Part shown: piece by piece, positions 1-9,793 of the stretch
Numbering within the stretch: position 1 is the first letter of the stretch
How the letters are laid out: every line of letters starts with the position of its first letter
NCBI RefSeq assembly: GCF_029338195.1
Contig: NZ_CP119779.1
Location: 2,294,001-2,358,000 of the forward strand
Length of the DNA stretch: 64,000 nucleotides
Reading direction: 5' to 3'
Source of the DNA: Haloarcula litorea
Lineage (GTDB): Archaea > Halobacteriota > Halobacteria > Halobacteriales > Haloarculaceae
Translations under genes and position numbers: made by a program
Notes under the pieces: model-generated
What the model saw: only the letters and a program-made list of their open reading frames with translations
Told to the model about the DNA's origin: nothing
Database searches by the model: none

Positions 1-761
1 TCGACGTTGCTCTCGCGGACGTCGAGTTCGGCGTCCAGCACGGCGACGCTGGCGTCCTCGACCGACCGAGGCATGTTGTCGTGGGCGGGCGTGTCGTCGA
101 CGATGACGCCCTCGACCAGTTCGGTCGCGGAGGTGGCCGCGCCGGTCTGGGTGTGGACCTCGATGTTGTCGCGGACGACGCCGGCGTCGGTGTTGGCGTG
201 CCGGACCGCCTCGACGACGACGTCGGCCAGGCGCTCGGCGTCGACGTCGCCGGTGCCCTTGCCGGTCATCGAGGACTCGGCGACCTCGACGAGCGTGTCG
301 TCGTCGAGGTCGACGTCCAGGACGGACTCGTCGATGGAGTCCTGGGCGAGCTCCGCGGCCCGGGCGTAGCCCTCGACGATGGTCGTCGGGTGCACGTCGT
401 CGTCCAGGAGGTCCTCGGCCTTGGCGAGCAGTTCGCCGGCCAGGACCGAGGCCGTGGTCGTCCCGTCGCCGACCTCGTCCTCCTGGGTCTCCGCGACCTC
501 GACGATCATCTGTGCGGCCGGGTGCTCGATGTCCATCTCCGAGAGGATGGTCGCGCCGTCGTTGGTGATGACGACGTCCCCGTCGTCGGAGACGAGCATC
601 TTGTCCATACCGCGGGGACCGAGCGTCGTCCGTACGGACTCGCTGACGGCCTTTCCGGCGGAGATGTTCGACGACTGTGCGTCCTTACCCTGTGTGCGCT
701 GGGCGTCCTCGTCGAGAATGAAGAGGGGCTGGCCGCCCATGCGTCGCTGGCCAGATGACAT
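1..761 (-). CDS. Thermosome subunit (group II chaperonin), partial
   Basis: This is the N-terminal 253 residues of a group II chaperonin subunit; the gene runs off the left edge. Thermosomes form two stacked eight- or nine-membered rings in the cytoplasm and fold proteins in an ATP-driven cycle. The visible part has the family start (acidic [15 protein letters not shown] segment), the [13 protein letters not shown] nucleotide-binding region and the [15 protein letters not shown] motif that holds the catalytic aspartate. The intermediate domain follows. The start is the ATG at 761, about 14 bases downstream of the transcription start predicted from the TATA box near 800. Haloarchaea carry two or three paralogues (thsA/B/C); which one this is cannot be told from the fragment. 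Confidence 0.95.
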   Translation of the reverse strand, partial: MSSGQRRMGGQPLFILDEDAQRTQGKDAQSSNISAGKAVSESVRTTLGPRGMDKMLVSDDGDVVITNDGATILSEMDIEHPAAQMIVEVAETQEDEVGDGTTTASVLAGELLAKAEDLLDDDVHPTTIVEGYARAAELAQDSIDESVLDVDLDDDTLVEVAESSMTGKGTGDVDAERLADVVVEAVRHANTDAGVVRDNIEVHTQTGAATSATELVEGVIVDDTPAHDNMPRSVEDASVAVLDAELDVRESNV

Positions 762-796
762 AGCTGTGTAACCTCACCTAAACCATCGTAAGCGGT

Positions 797-806
797 TCTA
801 TATAAG
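797..806 (-). promoter_or_regulatory. TATA box of the thermosome gene
   Basis: Read on the minus strand the sequence is CTTATATAGA, a near-consensus archaeal TATA box, lying 36-45 bases upstream of the thermosome ATG. Archaeal thermosome genes are heat-inducible in general; no separate heat-shock operator is identified here. Confidence 0.6.
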
Positions 807-1002
807 TCTTTCTAACGGCGCGAGCCGCGCGCGGTCGATCACCCCGCCGGCGAGCGCTCGAAACCGCCAGCCGGAGGGGTCACGCCGCCGCCGATCGACC
901 CGTGGGGCGTGTGACGCGATACCAGGCCTCGGCCGACCGGTTATACCGGACGGGACCGCGTGGACCCGCGGAGTCTTGTCGCTGCACCCGTAACCGGAGC
1001 CT

Positions 1003-1662
1003 ATGGAGGAACGAACGGGTCGGTTCCGGGTCTATCGGGTGGTCGAGTCCGTCCCGCACCTGAACTTCTTCGACACGGACGCGACCCGGCTCTACACCGT
1101 CTACCAGTCCGGCTACGGCGACCGGCAGGACCGGATCGACGCCCTCCGGACGGGCGACCTCGTCGAGGCAACGCTGGCCGGCGACCCGGAGGACGCCGAC
1201 GAGGCGTGGTCGATCCGCTCGCTGGAGCGGGTCGGCGGCGTCCGGATGCACTTCGCCGTCGACGCCGATCCGCCCGCAGTCGCCGCCGACCGCTGGGAGG
1301 CGGGGCTGCGCGAGCCCGCGGCGGCACCCATCGAGGCCGACGGCGAGGCGGTCGGCGTCGCCTGCGTCCAGCCGCGGGACCCGCTCCCCGGCGGCACCTT
1401 CGTCCCGAGCGTCCTCACCGGGCTGGTGCCGATGGAGGAGACGCTGGCGGACCTCCCGACCGTCGGCGGCGCGGCCGGCGACGCGCTGTTCGTCGACCCG
1501 GACCCGCCGGACGCCGACCACTTTTCCCGGCCCTACGGCGTCGCGCTCTTCTTCCGGGCCGACGCGCCCGGCGCGGACGCCGCGCTCGCGGAGTACCTCG
1601 ACCGCTACGGCGTCGACCCCGACGGGGACTCCCGGCCCGACCACGACCCCTACGGCATCTAG
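1003..1662 (+). CDS. Conserved haloarchaeal protein (DUF6663-like)
   Basis: A 219-residue acidic soluble protein without signal peptide or membrane segments. The N-terminal part (RFRVYRVVES, about residues 7-16) looks like a beta-rich domain. I recognise it only as resembling a conserved haloarchaeal family (DUF6663, from memory) with no assigned function. The start is the ATG at 1003; the frame opens further upstream but without a better start. Its stop codon overlaps by 4 bases the stop of the convergent protease gene. Function unknown. Confidence 0.75.
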   Translation: MEERTGRFRVYRVVESVPHLNFFDTDATRLYTVYQSGYGDRQDRIDALRTGDLVEATLAGDPEDADEAWSIRSLERVGGVRMHFAVDADPPAVAADRWEAGLREPAAAPIEADGEAVGVACVQPRDPLPGGTFVPSVLTGLVPMEETLADLPTVGGAAGDALFVDPDPPDADHFSRPYGVALFFRADAPGADAALAEYLDRYGVDPDGDSRPDHDPYGI

Positions 1663-2765
1663 GCGGTGAGCGCGACCGGCACGGGGACGAAACAGAGCAG
1701 CCCCAGCAGGAGCGTCACCGCCGCGACCGCCTGGCGGCGACGCCCGACCGAGCTGTCGTCCAGCGGCGTCGGCGAGCCGACGCGGCCGAAGGCGACCGTC
1801 AGGAGCCCCCAGAACGCCCACAGGGCCGCCGCCTGGCCGCCCTCGAAGACGTACAGGTAGCCCGCCAGCCCGAACAGCGCGACGGGGACCGCCACCTGGA
1901 CGACCCGCATCCAGTCGCCCAGCAGCGACCGCGCGACGTGGGCCCCGTCGAGCTGGCCGACCGGCAGGAGGTTCAGGAAGGTGACGAACGCGCCGACCCA
2001 CGCGCCGACGACGACGGGGTTGGCCATCAGCGTCGGGTCGGCGTAGGTCACCTGCTCGCCCACCAGCGCGGCGACCCCGCGCAGGAGCAGCGGGTAGCCC
2101 AGCTCGATCTGCGTCCCGACGCTGCCGGCCACCCGGACCGGCTCCAGGGTCACGCCGACGGCGGTGACGCCGACGGTGGCGACCAGCCCCGCCAGCGGCC
2201 CCGCGACGCCGATGTCGAACATCGCCCGCCGGCTCGGCATGTTGTCCCGCATCCGGATGACCGCCCCGAGCGTCCCGACGGCGTTGAACGGCAGCGGGAT
2301 GAAGTACGGCAGGCTCGCCTGTACGCCGTGGTACCGGCTCAGCGCGTAGTGACCGAACTCGTGGACCGCGAGGATGCCCAGCACTGCGGCGGCGAAGGGC
2401 CACGCCCCCAGCAGGCTCGCGGGGTCCCGCAGGACCGGCAGGCCGTACCACCGGCTGCCGGCGAACAGCGTCGACAGCAGCGTCGCCGCCGCCAGGAGGA
2501 TGTTCGTCCACGGGACGCCGTCGACGCCGAGCGACCGCTCCGTGGCGACGAGGACGTGCTCGCCCATCTGCTCCTGCAGGCGGACCCGGTAGCCCCGCTG
2601 CCGGAACGCCGGTGCCACGGCCCGGAGGACCGTCTCGCGGTCCCCCGCCGGCTCCCCGTAGTAGCGGACGCCGTCCTCGGTGTCGGTCTCCACCTCGTAC
2701 ACCCGGAAGGCGTCGGCGAGTCGCTCCGGGTCGGGCAGGTCGGCCGGAACTGACTGCTGGGCCAT
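1659..2765 (-). CDS. Site-2-type zinc metalloprotease (M50 family)
   Basis: A 368-residue integral membrane protease of the S2P/M50 family, which cuts substrates inside or next to the membrane. A soluble N-terminal domain of about 80 residues is followed by at least six hydrophobic segments. The zinc motif HEFGH is at about residues 135-139 and the second ligand motif LLPVGQLDGAH near residue 270; both are intact, so the enzyme is probably active. The start could be GTG 2768 or the adjacent ATG 2765; ATG is preferred. It converges on the upstream DUF6663-like gene with a 4-base overlap. Substrate unknown; the family often processes membrane-bound regulators. Confidence 0.9.
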   Translation of the reverse strand: MAQQSVPADLPDPERLADAFRVYEVETDTEDGVRYYGEPAGDRETVLRAVAPAFRQRGYRVRLQEQMGEHVLVATERSLGVDGVPWTNILLAAATLLSTLFAGSRWYGLPVLRDPASLLGAWPFAAAVLGILAVHEFGHYALSRYHGVQASLPYFIPLPFNAVGTLGAVIRMRDNMPSRRAMFDIGVAGPLAGLVATVGVTAVGVTLEPVRVAGSVGTQIELGYPLLLRGVAALVGEQVTYADPTLMANPVVVGAWVGAFVTFLNLLPVGQLDGAHVARSLLGDWMRVVQVAVPVALFGLAGYLYVFEGGQAAALWAFWGLLTVAFGRVGSPTPLDDSSVGRRRQAVAAVTLLLGLLCFVPVPVALTA

Positions 2766-2885
2766 CACCCGAGTTTGGGGCTCCAGCCGTTTGAGTGCTA
2801 CCCGCGCGGGAGCGCGGTCCCCCGCTCCGGCCGGGCGGCGACAGAAGGGTCGGGCGTGACTGGGCGTCGCTGTCGATCCGACGCG

Positions 2886-3605
2886 CTACTCCGGCGTCGT
2901 CGCGGCGTGGGCGTCCTGTGCGCCCTCGACGGTCTCGCGGACGGCGTCGACGCCCTCGTCGTGGACCAGGTCGCCGACGACGATGGTGTCGGCGTGTTCG
3001 GCCATCCGCCGGGCCGAGTCGTAGTCGTGGATGCCGCCGCCGTAGAACAGCGTCGCGTCGTCCAGCGCGTCGGCGGCTGCGCCGACCTTGGCCGTGTCCC
3101 CGAGCATCCCCGAGTACTCGACGTAGACGATCTCCTGGCCGAGCAGGTGTTCGGCGGCCTCGGCGTAGGCCGCGACCTCATCGGCGTCTAAGTCGCACCT
3201 GGCCTCTGTGTAGGCGGCGACGGAAGCCTCGGGGTTGAGGACGATGTAGGCCTCGGTGAAGGTTCGGGACCAGTCGATCTCGTCGTCGATGCGGATCCAC
3301 TCCTTGTGGGCCCCGGTGATCCAGGTCACGTCGCCAGCGTTCATCACCACGGGGATGAGGTAGCCGTCGTGACGGTCGCTGTGGACGACGGAGGCGGGGT
3401 TGGAGGGCTCGATGTAGACCGGGATGTCGTGTTTCCCGCAGGCGTCGACGACCCGCTTCATCTTCTCCTCGGTCATCCCGGTGGTGCCGCCGACCTCGAT
3501 CGCGTCGGTCCCGGTGGCGGCCACGTCCTCGAACGTCTCGCCGTCGACCAGCGTCTTGTCCGGGTCGATCTTGACGATGTGGTCCCAGTCCGCCCAGTCG
3601 CTCAT
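2886..3605 (-). CDS. Geranylgeranylglyceryl phosphate synthase (PcrB family)
   Basis: This 239-residue TIM-barrel enzyme joins sn-glycerol-1-phosphate to geranylgeranyl diphosphate, the first ether bond of archaeal membrane lipids. Family signatures are [12 protein letters not shown] at the N-terminus, the GGTTG phosphate-binding turn near residue 40, [18 protein letters not shown] and the C-terminal [15 protein letters not shown] phosphate site. Length matches the family. The ATG at 3605 gives the usual N-terminus; the open frame extends further up but that part is atypical. It is divergent from the Rieske gene that follows. Confidence 0.93.
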   Translation of the reverse strand: MSDWADWDHIVKIDPDKTLVDGETFEDVAATGTDAIEVGGTTGMTEEKMKRVVDACGKHDIPVYIEPSNPASVVHSDRHDGYLIPVVMNAGDVTWITGAHKEWIRIDDEIDWSRTFTEAYIVLNPEASVAAYTEARCDLDADEVAAYAEAAEHLLGQEIVYVEYSGMLGDTAKVGAAADALDDATLFYGGGIHDYDSARRMAEHADTIVVGDLVHDEGVDAVRETVEGAQDAHAATTPE

Positions 3606-3767
3606 ACCGCACTCACTCTCCGCTGTCGGTATAACGGCTTCGGAAGGGGGCACGCGGGGGCCGTGGTCGGACGAAGTGCACGCTCGGGCACGGCCCGATG
3701 CCACGAAGCAGGGCGGCGCGGAGTCGCGCCCGAACACTCAACTATCGGGCGCTGGTACCCGACGCCG

Positions 3768-4172
3768 ATGCACCAGCTCACGACCGTCGACGAGGTCCAC
3801 GACGAGGGCTCGTACCTGTTCACGGTCACGGACCCCCACGGCGACCCCGAGGAGGTGATCGTGGTCCCCTGCGAGGACGGCGTCGAGGCCTGGATCAACC
3901 GCTGTACCCACGAGGACCAGCGGTTCGACACCGGCCGCGGCGTGCCGATGCGGGACGGTCAGATCATCTGTCCGCGCCACGGCTCCTTCTTCGACTCGTG
4001 TGACGGGGACTGCGACAACGGCGAGGCCGCCGGCACGACGCTGCCGGGCGTCGACCTCGCCGAGCGCCACGGCACGGTCTACCTCGTCGACGACGACTAC
4101 GAGTTCGACCACGAGGGCGGCATCGACGACGGCGACGACGGGCCGAGTTCGACCTCGCACCTGCAACTGTGA
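3768..4172 (+). CDS. Rieske [2Fe-2S] ferredoxin-like protein
   Basis: A 134-residue soluble protein that is essentially one Rieske domain. The cluster ligands are clear: C-T-H in INRCTHEDQRF and C-P-R-H in IICPRHGSFF. Two further cysteines (SCDGDCDNG) follow the second box. No membrane anchor or signal peptide is present, so it probably acts as a cytoplasmic electron carrier, as do the ferredoxin components of oxygenases or nitrite reductases. The C-terminal 25 residues are an acidic tail. No partner oxygenase is adjacent, and its redox partner is unknown. Confidence 0.88.
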   Translation: MHQLTTVDEVHDEGSYLFTVTDPHGDPEEVIVVPCEDGVEAWINRCTHEDQRFDTGRGVPMRDGQIICPRHGSFFDSCDGDCDNGEAAGTTLPGVDLAERHGTVYLVDDDYEFDHEGGIDDGDDGPSSTSHLQL

Positions 4173-4222
4173 TCGCCGCCGACCGCGACACGCCGGAGGT
4201 CGCCGACCGGCTCCGTCGGCGG

Positions 4223-6709
4223 TCAGGCTTCCAGTTCGGACTGCCACTCCCGGACCTGACTCGCGCTCACGCCCTGGACCTCGGCGGCGACGCTCTCGGC
4301 GTCGGCCGCCCGTAGCGCGTCCAGCGACCCGACGCCGGCGGCGTCCAGCTTCTCGGCGGTGGCGCTGCCGACGCCGTCTAAGTCCTCTAAGTCCTCGACG
4401 GCGTTGCGGGCCTTGTACTCCTCGAAGTTGCAGATGGGACAGCCCAGCTCCCACGGGTCGTCGCTGTCGGGGTCGATCACCAGCTCGGGGAGGTCGTGCT
4501 CGTCGCAGACTTCGTCGGTCACCTCGATGTCGCCGTTGCGGGGCAGCGGCAGCGAGTAGTCGCAGTCGGGGTAGCGCGTACAGCCGACCAGCCGCGAGCC
4601 CGAACGGAGGTGTTTGATGGCGAGTTCGCCACCGTGTTCCTCACCGCAGTCCGGACACGGCCCGATGACCTCGTCCTCGCTCTCGTCGGCCTTCTCGGCC
4701 TCACAGCGGGGGCAGCCGTGGACGAAGGTGTCCCGGCCGGCCAGCATCTTCACGTGGTGCATGTCGTGGTCCTCGCAGGTCTCCTCCAGCACCAGCGGCT
4801 CGCCGGTGGAGGGCAGCGGCAGCGTGTTCCGGCAGTCGGGGTAACCGTCACAGCCGACGAAGTACGAGCCCTGCCGGGACCGCCGGACGAGCATCCGGTC
4901 GCCACACTCCGGACACGGGCCGAGCGTCTTGTCGGCCTTCAGCGACTCCTGGAGGTGCTCGCCGACCTCCTCGCGGGACTCCCGCAGCTCCTCGAACACC
5001 CGTTCGAGCATCTCGCGGGACTCCGCGGTCACGTCGTCCAGTGTCGCCTCGCCCTCGGCGATGGCGGTCATGTCCCGTTCCAGCTGGGCGGTCATCTCCT
5101 CGCTGACGACGTGGTCGGCGAACTCCTCGGCGGCCTCGACGACGGCCATCGCCAGTCGGGTCGGCCGGGGCGGGTCCCCCTCGATGTAGCCCCGGTCGTA
5201 CAGCTTCTCGATGGAGTTGTGGCGCGTGCTCTTGGTCCCCAGGCCCAGGTCCTCCATCTTCTGGATGAGCCGCGACTGGCCGTACCGGCGGGGCGGCTGG
5301 GTCTCTTTCTCTTCCATCCGCACGTCGGACATCGCCAGCTCCTCGCCCTCCGCGACGTCGGGGACGTGGGTCTCGCCGGCGCTGGAGTAGGGGTAGACGG
5401 CGTGGTACCCCTCCTCGACGAGGCGCTTGCCGTTGGCCTTCAGCGACCGGCCGCCGGCCGCGGCGACGACCCGGAGGTGTTCCCAGGTCGCGGGCTCGGC
5501 GACGGTGGCGAAGAACCGCCGGACGACCAGTTCGTACAGCTCCCACTCGTCCTCGGAGAGGTCCTGCTTGGGCGGGAGCTCGCCGGTCGGGTGGATCGGC
5601 GGGTGGTCGGTGGTCTCCTCGTCTCCCTCCGTGGGGGCGATCTCGTCCTGTTCGAGCAGCGACTCCGCGGCCTCGCCGAAGGCCGCCGACCCGACGTAGG
5701 CGTCCAGCAGCGCGTCCTCTTCCAGGTCCTCAGGGTAGACGGTGTTGTCGGTGCGGGGGTAGGTGATGTAGCCGGCGGTGTACAGCTCCTCGGCGATGGA
5801 CATCGCCCGCTGGGCGGAGTAGCCCAGCGAGCCGGCGGCGGAGATGAAGGCGGTGGTGTTGAACGGCGTCGGCGGGCTGTCGGTGCGGGTGCGCCGCCGG
5901 ACGCTCGTGACCGTCGCCGCGCCGGCCCCCGAGAGGTCGGCGTAGGCGGCGTCGGCGGCGTCCTCGTCCCAGACGCGCTCGGCCTCGGTGCCGTCGTCGT
6001 CCTCGTAGAAGTACTGGGCCTCGAAGGTGGCGGCGTCTTTCGTCAGGTCGGCGAAGATCTCCCAGTAGTCCTCGGGGTCGAACGCCTCGATCTCGCGCTC
6101 GCGGTCGACGATGAGCTTCAGCGTCGGCGACTGGACCCGCCCGACAGAGATGAAGTCGTCGCCCAGCTGGCGGGCCGACAGCGAGAGGAAGCGGGTCAGC
6201 GCCGCCCCCCAGACGAGGTCGATGATCTGCCGGGCCTCCCCGGCGGCCGCCAGGTCGAAGTCCACGTCGTCCGGGTTGGCGAAGGCCTCGCGGACCTCCC
6301 GCTCGGTGATCGAGGAGAACCGCACCCGCGACACCGGGGCGTCGGTCTCCTCGCGGATGAGTTCGTAGGCCTCCTTGCCGATGAGTTCCCCCTCGCGGTC
6401 GTAGTCCGTCGCGATGACCGCCTCGTCGGCCTCGCGGGCCAGCGACCGCAGCGCCGCGACGATGTTCTCCTGGGTCGGGGACTTCGTCACCGGCGCGTCG
6501 ATGAGCTCGACCGGTTCGACGTCGCGCCAGTCGTTGTACTCCGGCGGGAAGTCCACGCCCACGACGTGGCCCGACAGCCCGACACAGCGCTTGCCACCCC
6601 ACTTGTAGACGTTGACGCCGTTGCGTCGCTCGGCGGTCGCACCCCCCTCCGAGAGGATGTCGGCGATGCGGCGGGCGGCGTTGTCCTTCTCCGTGATGAT
6701 CAGCTCCAT
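4223..6709 (-). CDS. topA: DNA topoisomerase I (type IA)
   Basis: An 828-residue type IA topoisomerase that relaxes negatively supercoiled DNA by single-strand passage. The Toprim domain is at the N-terminus (MELIITEK, and DYDREGE at about 102-108). The active-site tyrosine is in YITYPRTDNT (Y317). After the core come four cysteine zinc ribbons (CPECGD, CEDH...CPRCE, CPDCGEE, CDEH...CPIC), and the last 50 residues form a helix-hairpin-helix unit (LDGVGSATAEKLDAAGV). The ATG at 6709 gives the canonical start; the long frame upstream of it is spurious. The next gene is divergent. Confidence 0.97.
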   Translation of the reverse strand: MELIITEKDNAARRIADILSEGGATAERRNGVNVYKWGGKRCVGLSGHVVGVDFPPEYNDWRDVEPVELIDAPVTKSPTQENIVAALRSLAREADEAVIATDYDREGELIGKEAYELIREETDAPVSRVRFSSITEREVREAFANPDDVDFDLAAAGEARQIIDLVWGAALTRFLSLSARQLGDDFISVGRVQSPTLKLIVDREREIEAFDPEDYWEIFADLTKDAATFEAQYFYEDDDGTEAERVWDEDAADAAYADLSGAGAATVTSVRRRTRTDSPPTPFNTTAFISAAGSLGYSAQRAMSIAEELYTAGYITYPRTDNTVYPEDLEEDALLDAYVGSAAFGEAAESLLEQDEIAPTEGDEETTDHPPIHPTGELPPKQDLSEDEWELYELVVRRFFATVAEPATWEHLRVVAAAGGRSLKANGKRLVEEGYHAVYPYSSAGETHVPDVAEGEELAMSDVRMEEKETQPPRRYGQSRLIQKMEDLGLGTKSTRHNSIEKLYDRGYIEGDPPRPTRLAMAVVEAAEEFADHVVSEEMTAQLERDMTAIAEGEATLDDVTAESREMLERVFEELRESREEVGEHLQESLKADKTLGPCPECGDRMLVRRSRQGSYFVGCDGYPDCRNTLPLPSTGEPLVLEETCEDHDMHHVKMLAGRDTFVHGCPRCEAEKADESEDEVIGPCPDCGEEHGGELAIKHLRSGSRLVGCTRYPDCDYSLPLPRNGDIEVTDEVCDEHDLPELVIDPDSDDPWELGCPICNFEEYKARNAVEDLEDLDGVGSATAEKLDAAGVGSLDALRAADAESVAAEVQGVSASQVREWQSELEA

Positions 6710-6941
6710 CGGCCACCTCCAGTGGTCATTAGCGGTGGCTACGCCCGGCGGCGTTCTAAAGACTTTCGCCGGAAATCGACGGACAGCGCGGGTGTGCGGG
6801 CGCTTGTGCGTGGCCGCAGGCGACCGCTCGCGCGCGTGCCGGCGCGCTCGCGGAGGTGACCCCACGTGCCCCTCTCCCCGGGTCGTCGTCCGGGCCGTCG
6901 CGTCGGCCGACCTATATCTCCGTCGCCGCCGTAGTCGGCGT

Positions 6942-8198
6942 ATGGTGGCTCGAACTGTCGACACCGACGTCGCCGTCGTCGGCTGTGGCCCCGGCGGTGC
7001 CGTCCTCGCGTACCTGCTGGCCCGGAGCGGCGTCGCGGTGACGCTGCTGGAGCGGGCTTCGACCTTCCAGCGGGAGTACCGGGGCTTCGGCTGGAACCCG
7101 GGCGTCGTCCGGCTGTTCGACGAGATGGACCTGCTGGACGACGTCCTCGCTCTCGCCCACGAGACCGTCACCGAGGGCGCGTTCTCGCTCGGCGGTCGCC
7201 GGGTGCCGGTGCTGGCGTTCGACCGCCTGGCGACGGAGTACCCGTACGCGCTCCTGATGGAACAGCCCGCGATCCTCGAGGCGCTCGTCGACCACGCCGA
7301 CGCCCACGAGACGTTCACGTTCCGTCCGGCGACGACCGTCACGGACCTGCTGGTCGAGGACGGGCGCGTCCGGGGCGTCCGGGCGACTGACCGCGAGGCG
7401 GACGCCGAGCTCGCCGTCGAGGCCCGCGTGGTCGTCGGCGCGGACGGCCGCTACTCCACCGTCAGGGAGCGGGCCGGGATCGACGCCGGGGCGTTCGACT
7501 CGCCCATCGACCTCGCGTGGTTCAAGCTCCCCGCGGGAGCCGTCGCTCCGGAGGCGCAGGGACGCATCGACCGCCACGGCGTCGTCCTCTACTTCGGCCT
7601 CGGCGGCGGCGACCTCCAGGCCGGCTCCCTCCTGCGGGACGGCGAGTGGGCGGGGATCAGGGACGCCGGCTTCGGGGCGTTCCGCGACCGGGTGGCGGCG
7701 GTCGATCCGGCGCTGGCCGCGGCCGTCGACGCCCACCTCGACGGCTTCCGGGACGTGACGCTGCTGGACGTGGCCCCCGGGATCGCACCCACCTGGACCG
7801 ACGACGGCCTGCTCCTGCTGGGCGACGCCGCACACACCGCCAGCCCGATCGGCGCACAGGGCAATCCGCTCGCGGTCGAGGACGCCGTGGTCGCCCACGA
7901 CGTCCTCGTCGGCGCGCTCGGGGGAGACGACGGCGTCCTGTCGGCGTCGTCACTCGCTCCCTTCGAGAACCGCCGGCGGGCGACCGTCGAGCGGGTCATC
8001 GCGCTGCAACGGCGCACCGCGCGGGGGCTGGCGGCGTGGCTCGACTACGGTCACTACGTCCCCTCGTGGGTACTCAGCGGCGCGGGGGCCGCCGTCGGCC
8101 TGCTCGCGCCCCGTTCCGGTCTGGTCGCCGGGGCCGTCGAGTCGTTCGCGCTCGGCGACCGGTCCGTCTCGGTCGCGCGACGGCACTTCGTCGACTGA
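6942..8198 (+). CDS. FAD-dependent monooxygenase
   Basis: A 418-residue flavoprotein of the class A (PHBH-like) monooxygenase superfamily. It has an N-terminal Rossmann motif VVGCGPGGAV (about residues 12-21), the VVGADGRYSTVRE motif near residue 165 that binds both FAD and NADPH, and the GDAAHTASPIGAQG motif near residue 295 that contacts the FAD ribose. Such enzymes hydroxylate aromatic or polyketide-like substrates, and halogenases and geranylgeranyl reductases share the fold. It lacks the cysteine box of haloarchaeal geranylgeranyl reductase. The substrate cannot be read from the sequence, and neighbours give no pathway. Confidence 0.88.
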   Translation: MVARTVDTDVAVVGCGPGGAVLAYLLARSGVAVTLLERASTFQREYRGFGWNPGVVRLFDEMDLLDDVLALAHETVTEGAFSLGGRRVPVLAFDRLATEYPYALLMEQPAILEALVDHADAHETFTFRPATTVTDLLVEDGRVRGVRATDREADAELAVEARVVVGADGRYSTVRERAGIDAGAFDSPIDLAWFKLPAGAVAPEAQGRIDRHGVVLYFGLGGGDLQAGSLLRDGEWAGIRDAGFGAFRDRVAAVDPALAAAVDAHLDGFRDVTLLDVAPGIAPTWTDDGLLLLGDAAHTASPIGAQGNPLAVEDAVVAHDVLVGALGGDDGVLSASSLAPFENRRRATVERVIALQRRTARGLAAWLDYGHYVPSWVLSGAGAAVGLLAPRSGLVAGAVESFALGDRSVSVARRHFVD

Positions 8199-8242
8199 CG
8201 CCGACGGCCAGCGACGCCCGCAGCCGGCGGGTCGGCCCGCTG

Positions 8243-9661
8243 TCAGTCCCCGCCGAGCCGTTCGCCTCCGACCGTGTCGCGCTGGCGGGCGAAGCGGTAG
8301 CCGGCGACGCCGACCTCCGTCAGCAGCCAGCCCGCGGCCACGAGGCCGGCGAGGACGGCAAAGAGGAGGTCCCAGCCGTCCATCCAGACCGGGCGGAGCC
8401 ACGGCGCGTAGTGGCCCCAGAGCCGCCCCAGTTCCTCGCCGACGCTGGACAGCGGCGTGCCGGCGACGGCGGCCTGGATGAACGAGCTGACCGACGTCCG
8501 CTGGCCGCTCCCGGCCCGGAGACCGGCGCTCCCGGTGATCTCGTAGCTCCCGGTGGCGTTCTGCTCGCGGATGGTCGGGCCGGTGGAACTGTCGCCGTGG
8601 GCGACCCGCTCGGCGTCGTAGGGGCCCCAGGTCGCGTAGTACTCCCAGACGATCTCGCCGGTCGGCGTCACCTCGATGACGCGGTGGTTCAGCGAGTCCG
8701 TGATGAGCGTGTTGCCGTTCGGGAGGCGGTCGGCGTCCCGGGGCCAGTTCAGCGACTCGGAGCCGACCGACCACGTCCGCGTCCAGGTGCCGTTCGTCTT
8801 GGCGTACTCGACGACGCGGTTGTTGCCCGAGTCGGCGACCAGCAGCGTCGGCGTCCCGTTTTCTCCCTCGAGGTAGTCGGGGTTGTGCTGCTCGTTGAGG
8901 ACGCTGTGGTTGCCGTCCTCGCCCAGCCGCATATCGATCTCCTTGGTCGTTCGGTTGATGAGCAGCACCTGGTCGAAGTTCCGCGGCGAGACGAGGAACT
9001 GGTCGTCGCCGACGGCGTCGACGTCGTTGCTGTGGGTCCAGTCCGCCCCCATCCCGCCGTCGGTCGAGGCCGGGAAGTGGTTCCGGTAGCGCCACCGCCA
9101 GGTCACCTCGTCCTCGGTCCGGTCGTAGACGACGATCTCGTCGTTGGCGACCCCCGCCTCCTCGTCGTAGGCCCGCATGTGCGAGACGACGATGTGGGTG
9201 TCGTTGAGCTTGTCGGCGTCGTGGGTGTCCTCGTAGGGGAGCCGCTGCTCCCAGACGCGTTCCTTCGTCTCGGGGTCCAGCTCGTAGACCAGCGTCCGGC
9301 CCGAGCGCGGCGAGACGACCAGGAGGTTGCCGTTGGGCAGCGGGTCCACGTCGAAGAACCACGCGTCGGTCCCCCGCCGGCTCTCGTAGGTCCACGCGAG
9401 GTCGCCGCGCTCGCCGACGGCGACCAGCCGCGCGGGCTTCTTGGGGTTGGTGTTCCCCCGGAACGTGTACCCCTGCGTGCTGATGACGGTCGTGCCGTTG
9501 GCGGCGCTGGTGACGGTCCCGCGCTGGAGCGAGTCCCCGGTCTCGGTCGGTTCGTAGGTCACGGCCCCCAGTGCGGCCGGCGTCAGCAGCGCGAGGACCA
9601 CCAGCGCGACGACACCGCGGGCGAGCGTACGACGGGAGGGGCGACCGAAGCGCACAGGCAC
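8243..9661 (-). CDS. Arylsulfotransferase-family exported protein
   Basis: About 472 residues with an N-terminal signal/anchor segment (ARGVVALVVLALLTPAALGAV), a beta-propeller-like body and a C-terminal transmembrane helix near residues 430-450. The body resembles ASST (arylsulfate sulfotransferase): repeated DADRLPNGNTLITDS-type blades and a histidine-bearing HSNDV segment. Several N-glycosylation sequons (for example NGT, NRT, NHS) suit an extracellular location. Two GTG codons (9661 and 9655) are possible starts. ASST enzymes move sulfate between phenols, but many haloarchaeal relatives are only assumed to do so. Confidence 0.75.
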   Translation of the reverse strand: MPVRFGRPSRRTLARGVVALVVLALLTPAALGAVTYEPTETGDSLQRGTVTSAANGTTVISTQGYTFRGNTNPKKPARLVAVGERGDLAWTYESRRGTDAWFFDVDPLPNGNLLVVSPRSGRTLVYELDPETKERVWEQRLPYEDTHDADKLNDTHIVVSHMRAYDEEAGVANDEIVVYDRTEDEVTWRWRYRNHFPASTDGGMGADWTHSNDVDAVGDDQFLVSPRNFDQVLLINRTTKEIDMRLGEDGNHSVLNEQHNPDYLEGENGTPTLLVADSGNNRVVEYAKTNGTWTRTWSVGSESLNWPRDADRLPNGNTLITDSLNHRVIEVTPTGEIVWEYYATWGPYDAERVAHGDSSTGPTIREQNATGSYEITGSAGLRAGSGQRTSVSSFIQAAVAGTPLSSVGEELGRLWGHYAPWLRPVWMDGWDLLFAVLAGLVAAGWLLTEVGVAGYRFARQRDTVGGERLGGD

Positions 9662-9793
9662 CCTCCGAGGGTGGGACGATTAAACGCTTCGACAGGTCCC
9701 GCGTGGTCGCCCCGTCCGCCCGGCGGCCCGCGACGACGGGACGGGCGCGGGCGGCCTGAAAGCTTTAACGCGGGGAGGGGCAAACTCCCGCGT

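Noticed and set aside
960-2753. A 597-residue plus-strand frame across the DUF6663-like gene and opposite the M50 protease
   Set aside because: It is Arg/Pro-rich, unlike halophile proteins, and the real gene at 1003 and the protease explain the DNA.
4496-6859. A 787-residue plus-strand open frame opposite topoisomerase I
   Set aside because: It is an antisense shadow made by the high GC content; the translated chain has no recognisable domain and topA on the other strand is complete.
9655-9661. Alternative starts for the arylsulfotransferase-like gene
   Set aside because: GTG 9661 and 9655 differ by two residues and cannot be separated; the outer one is used without further claim.
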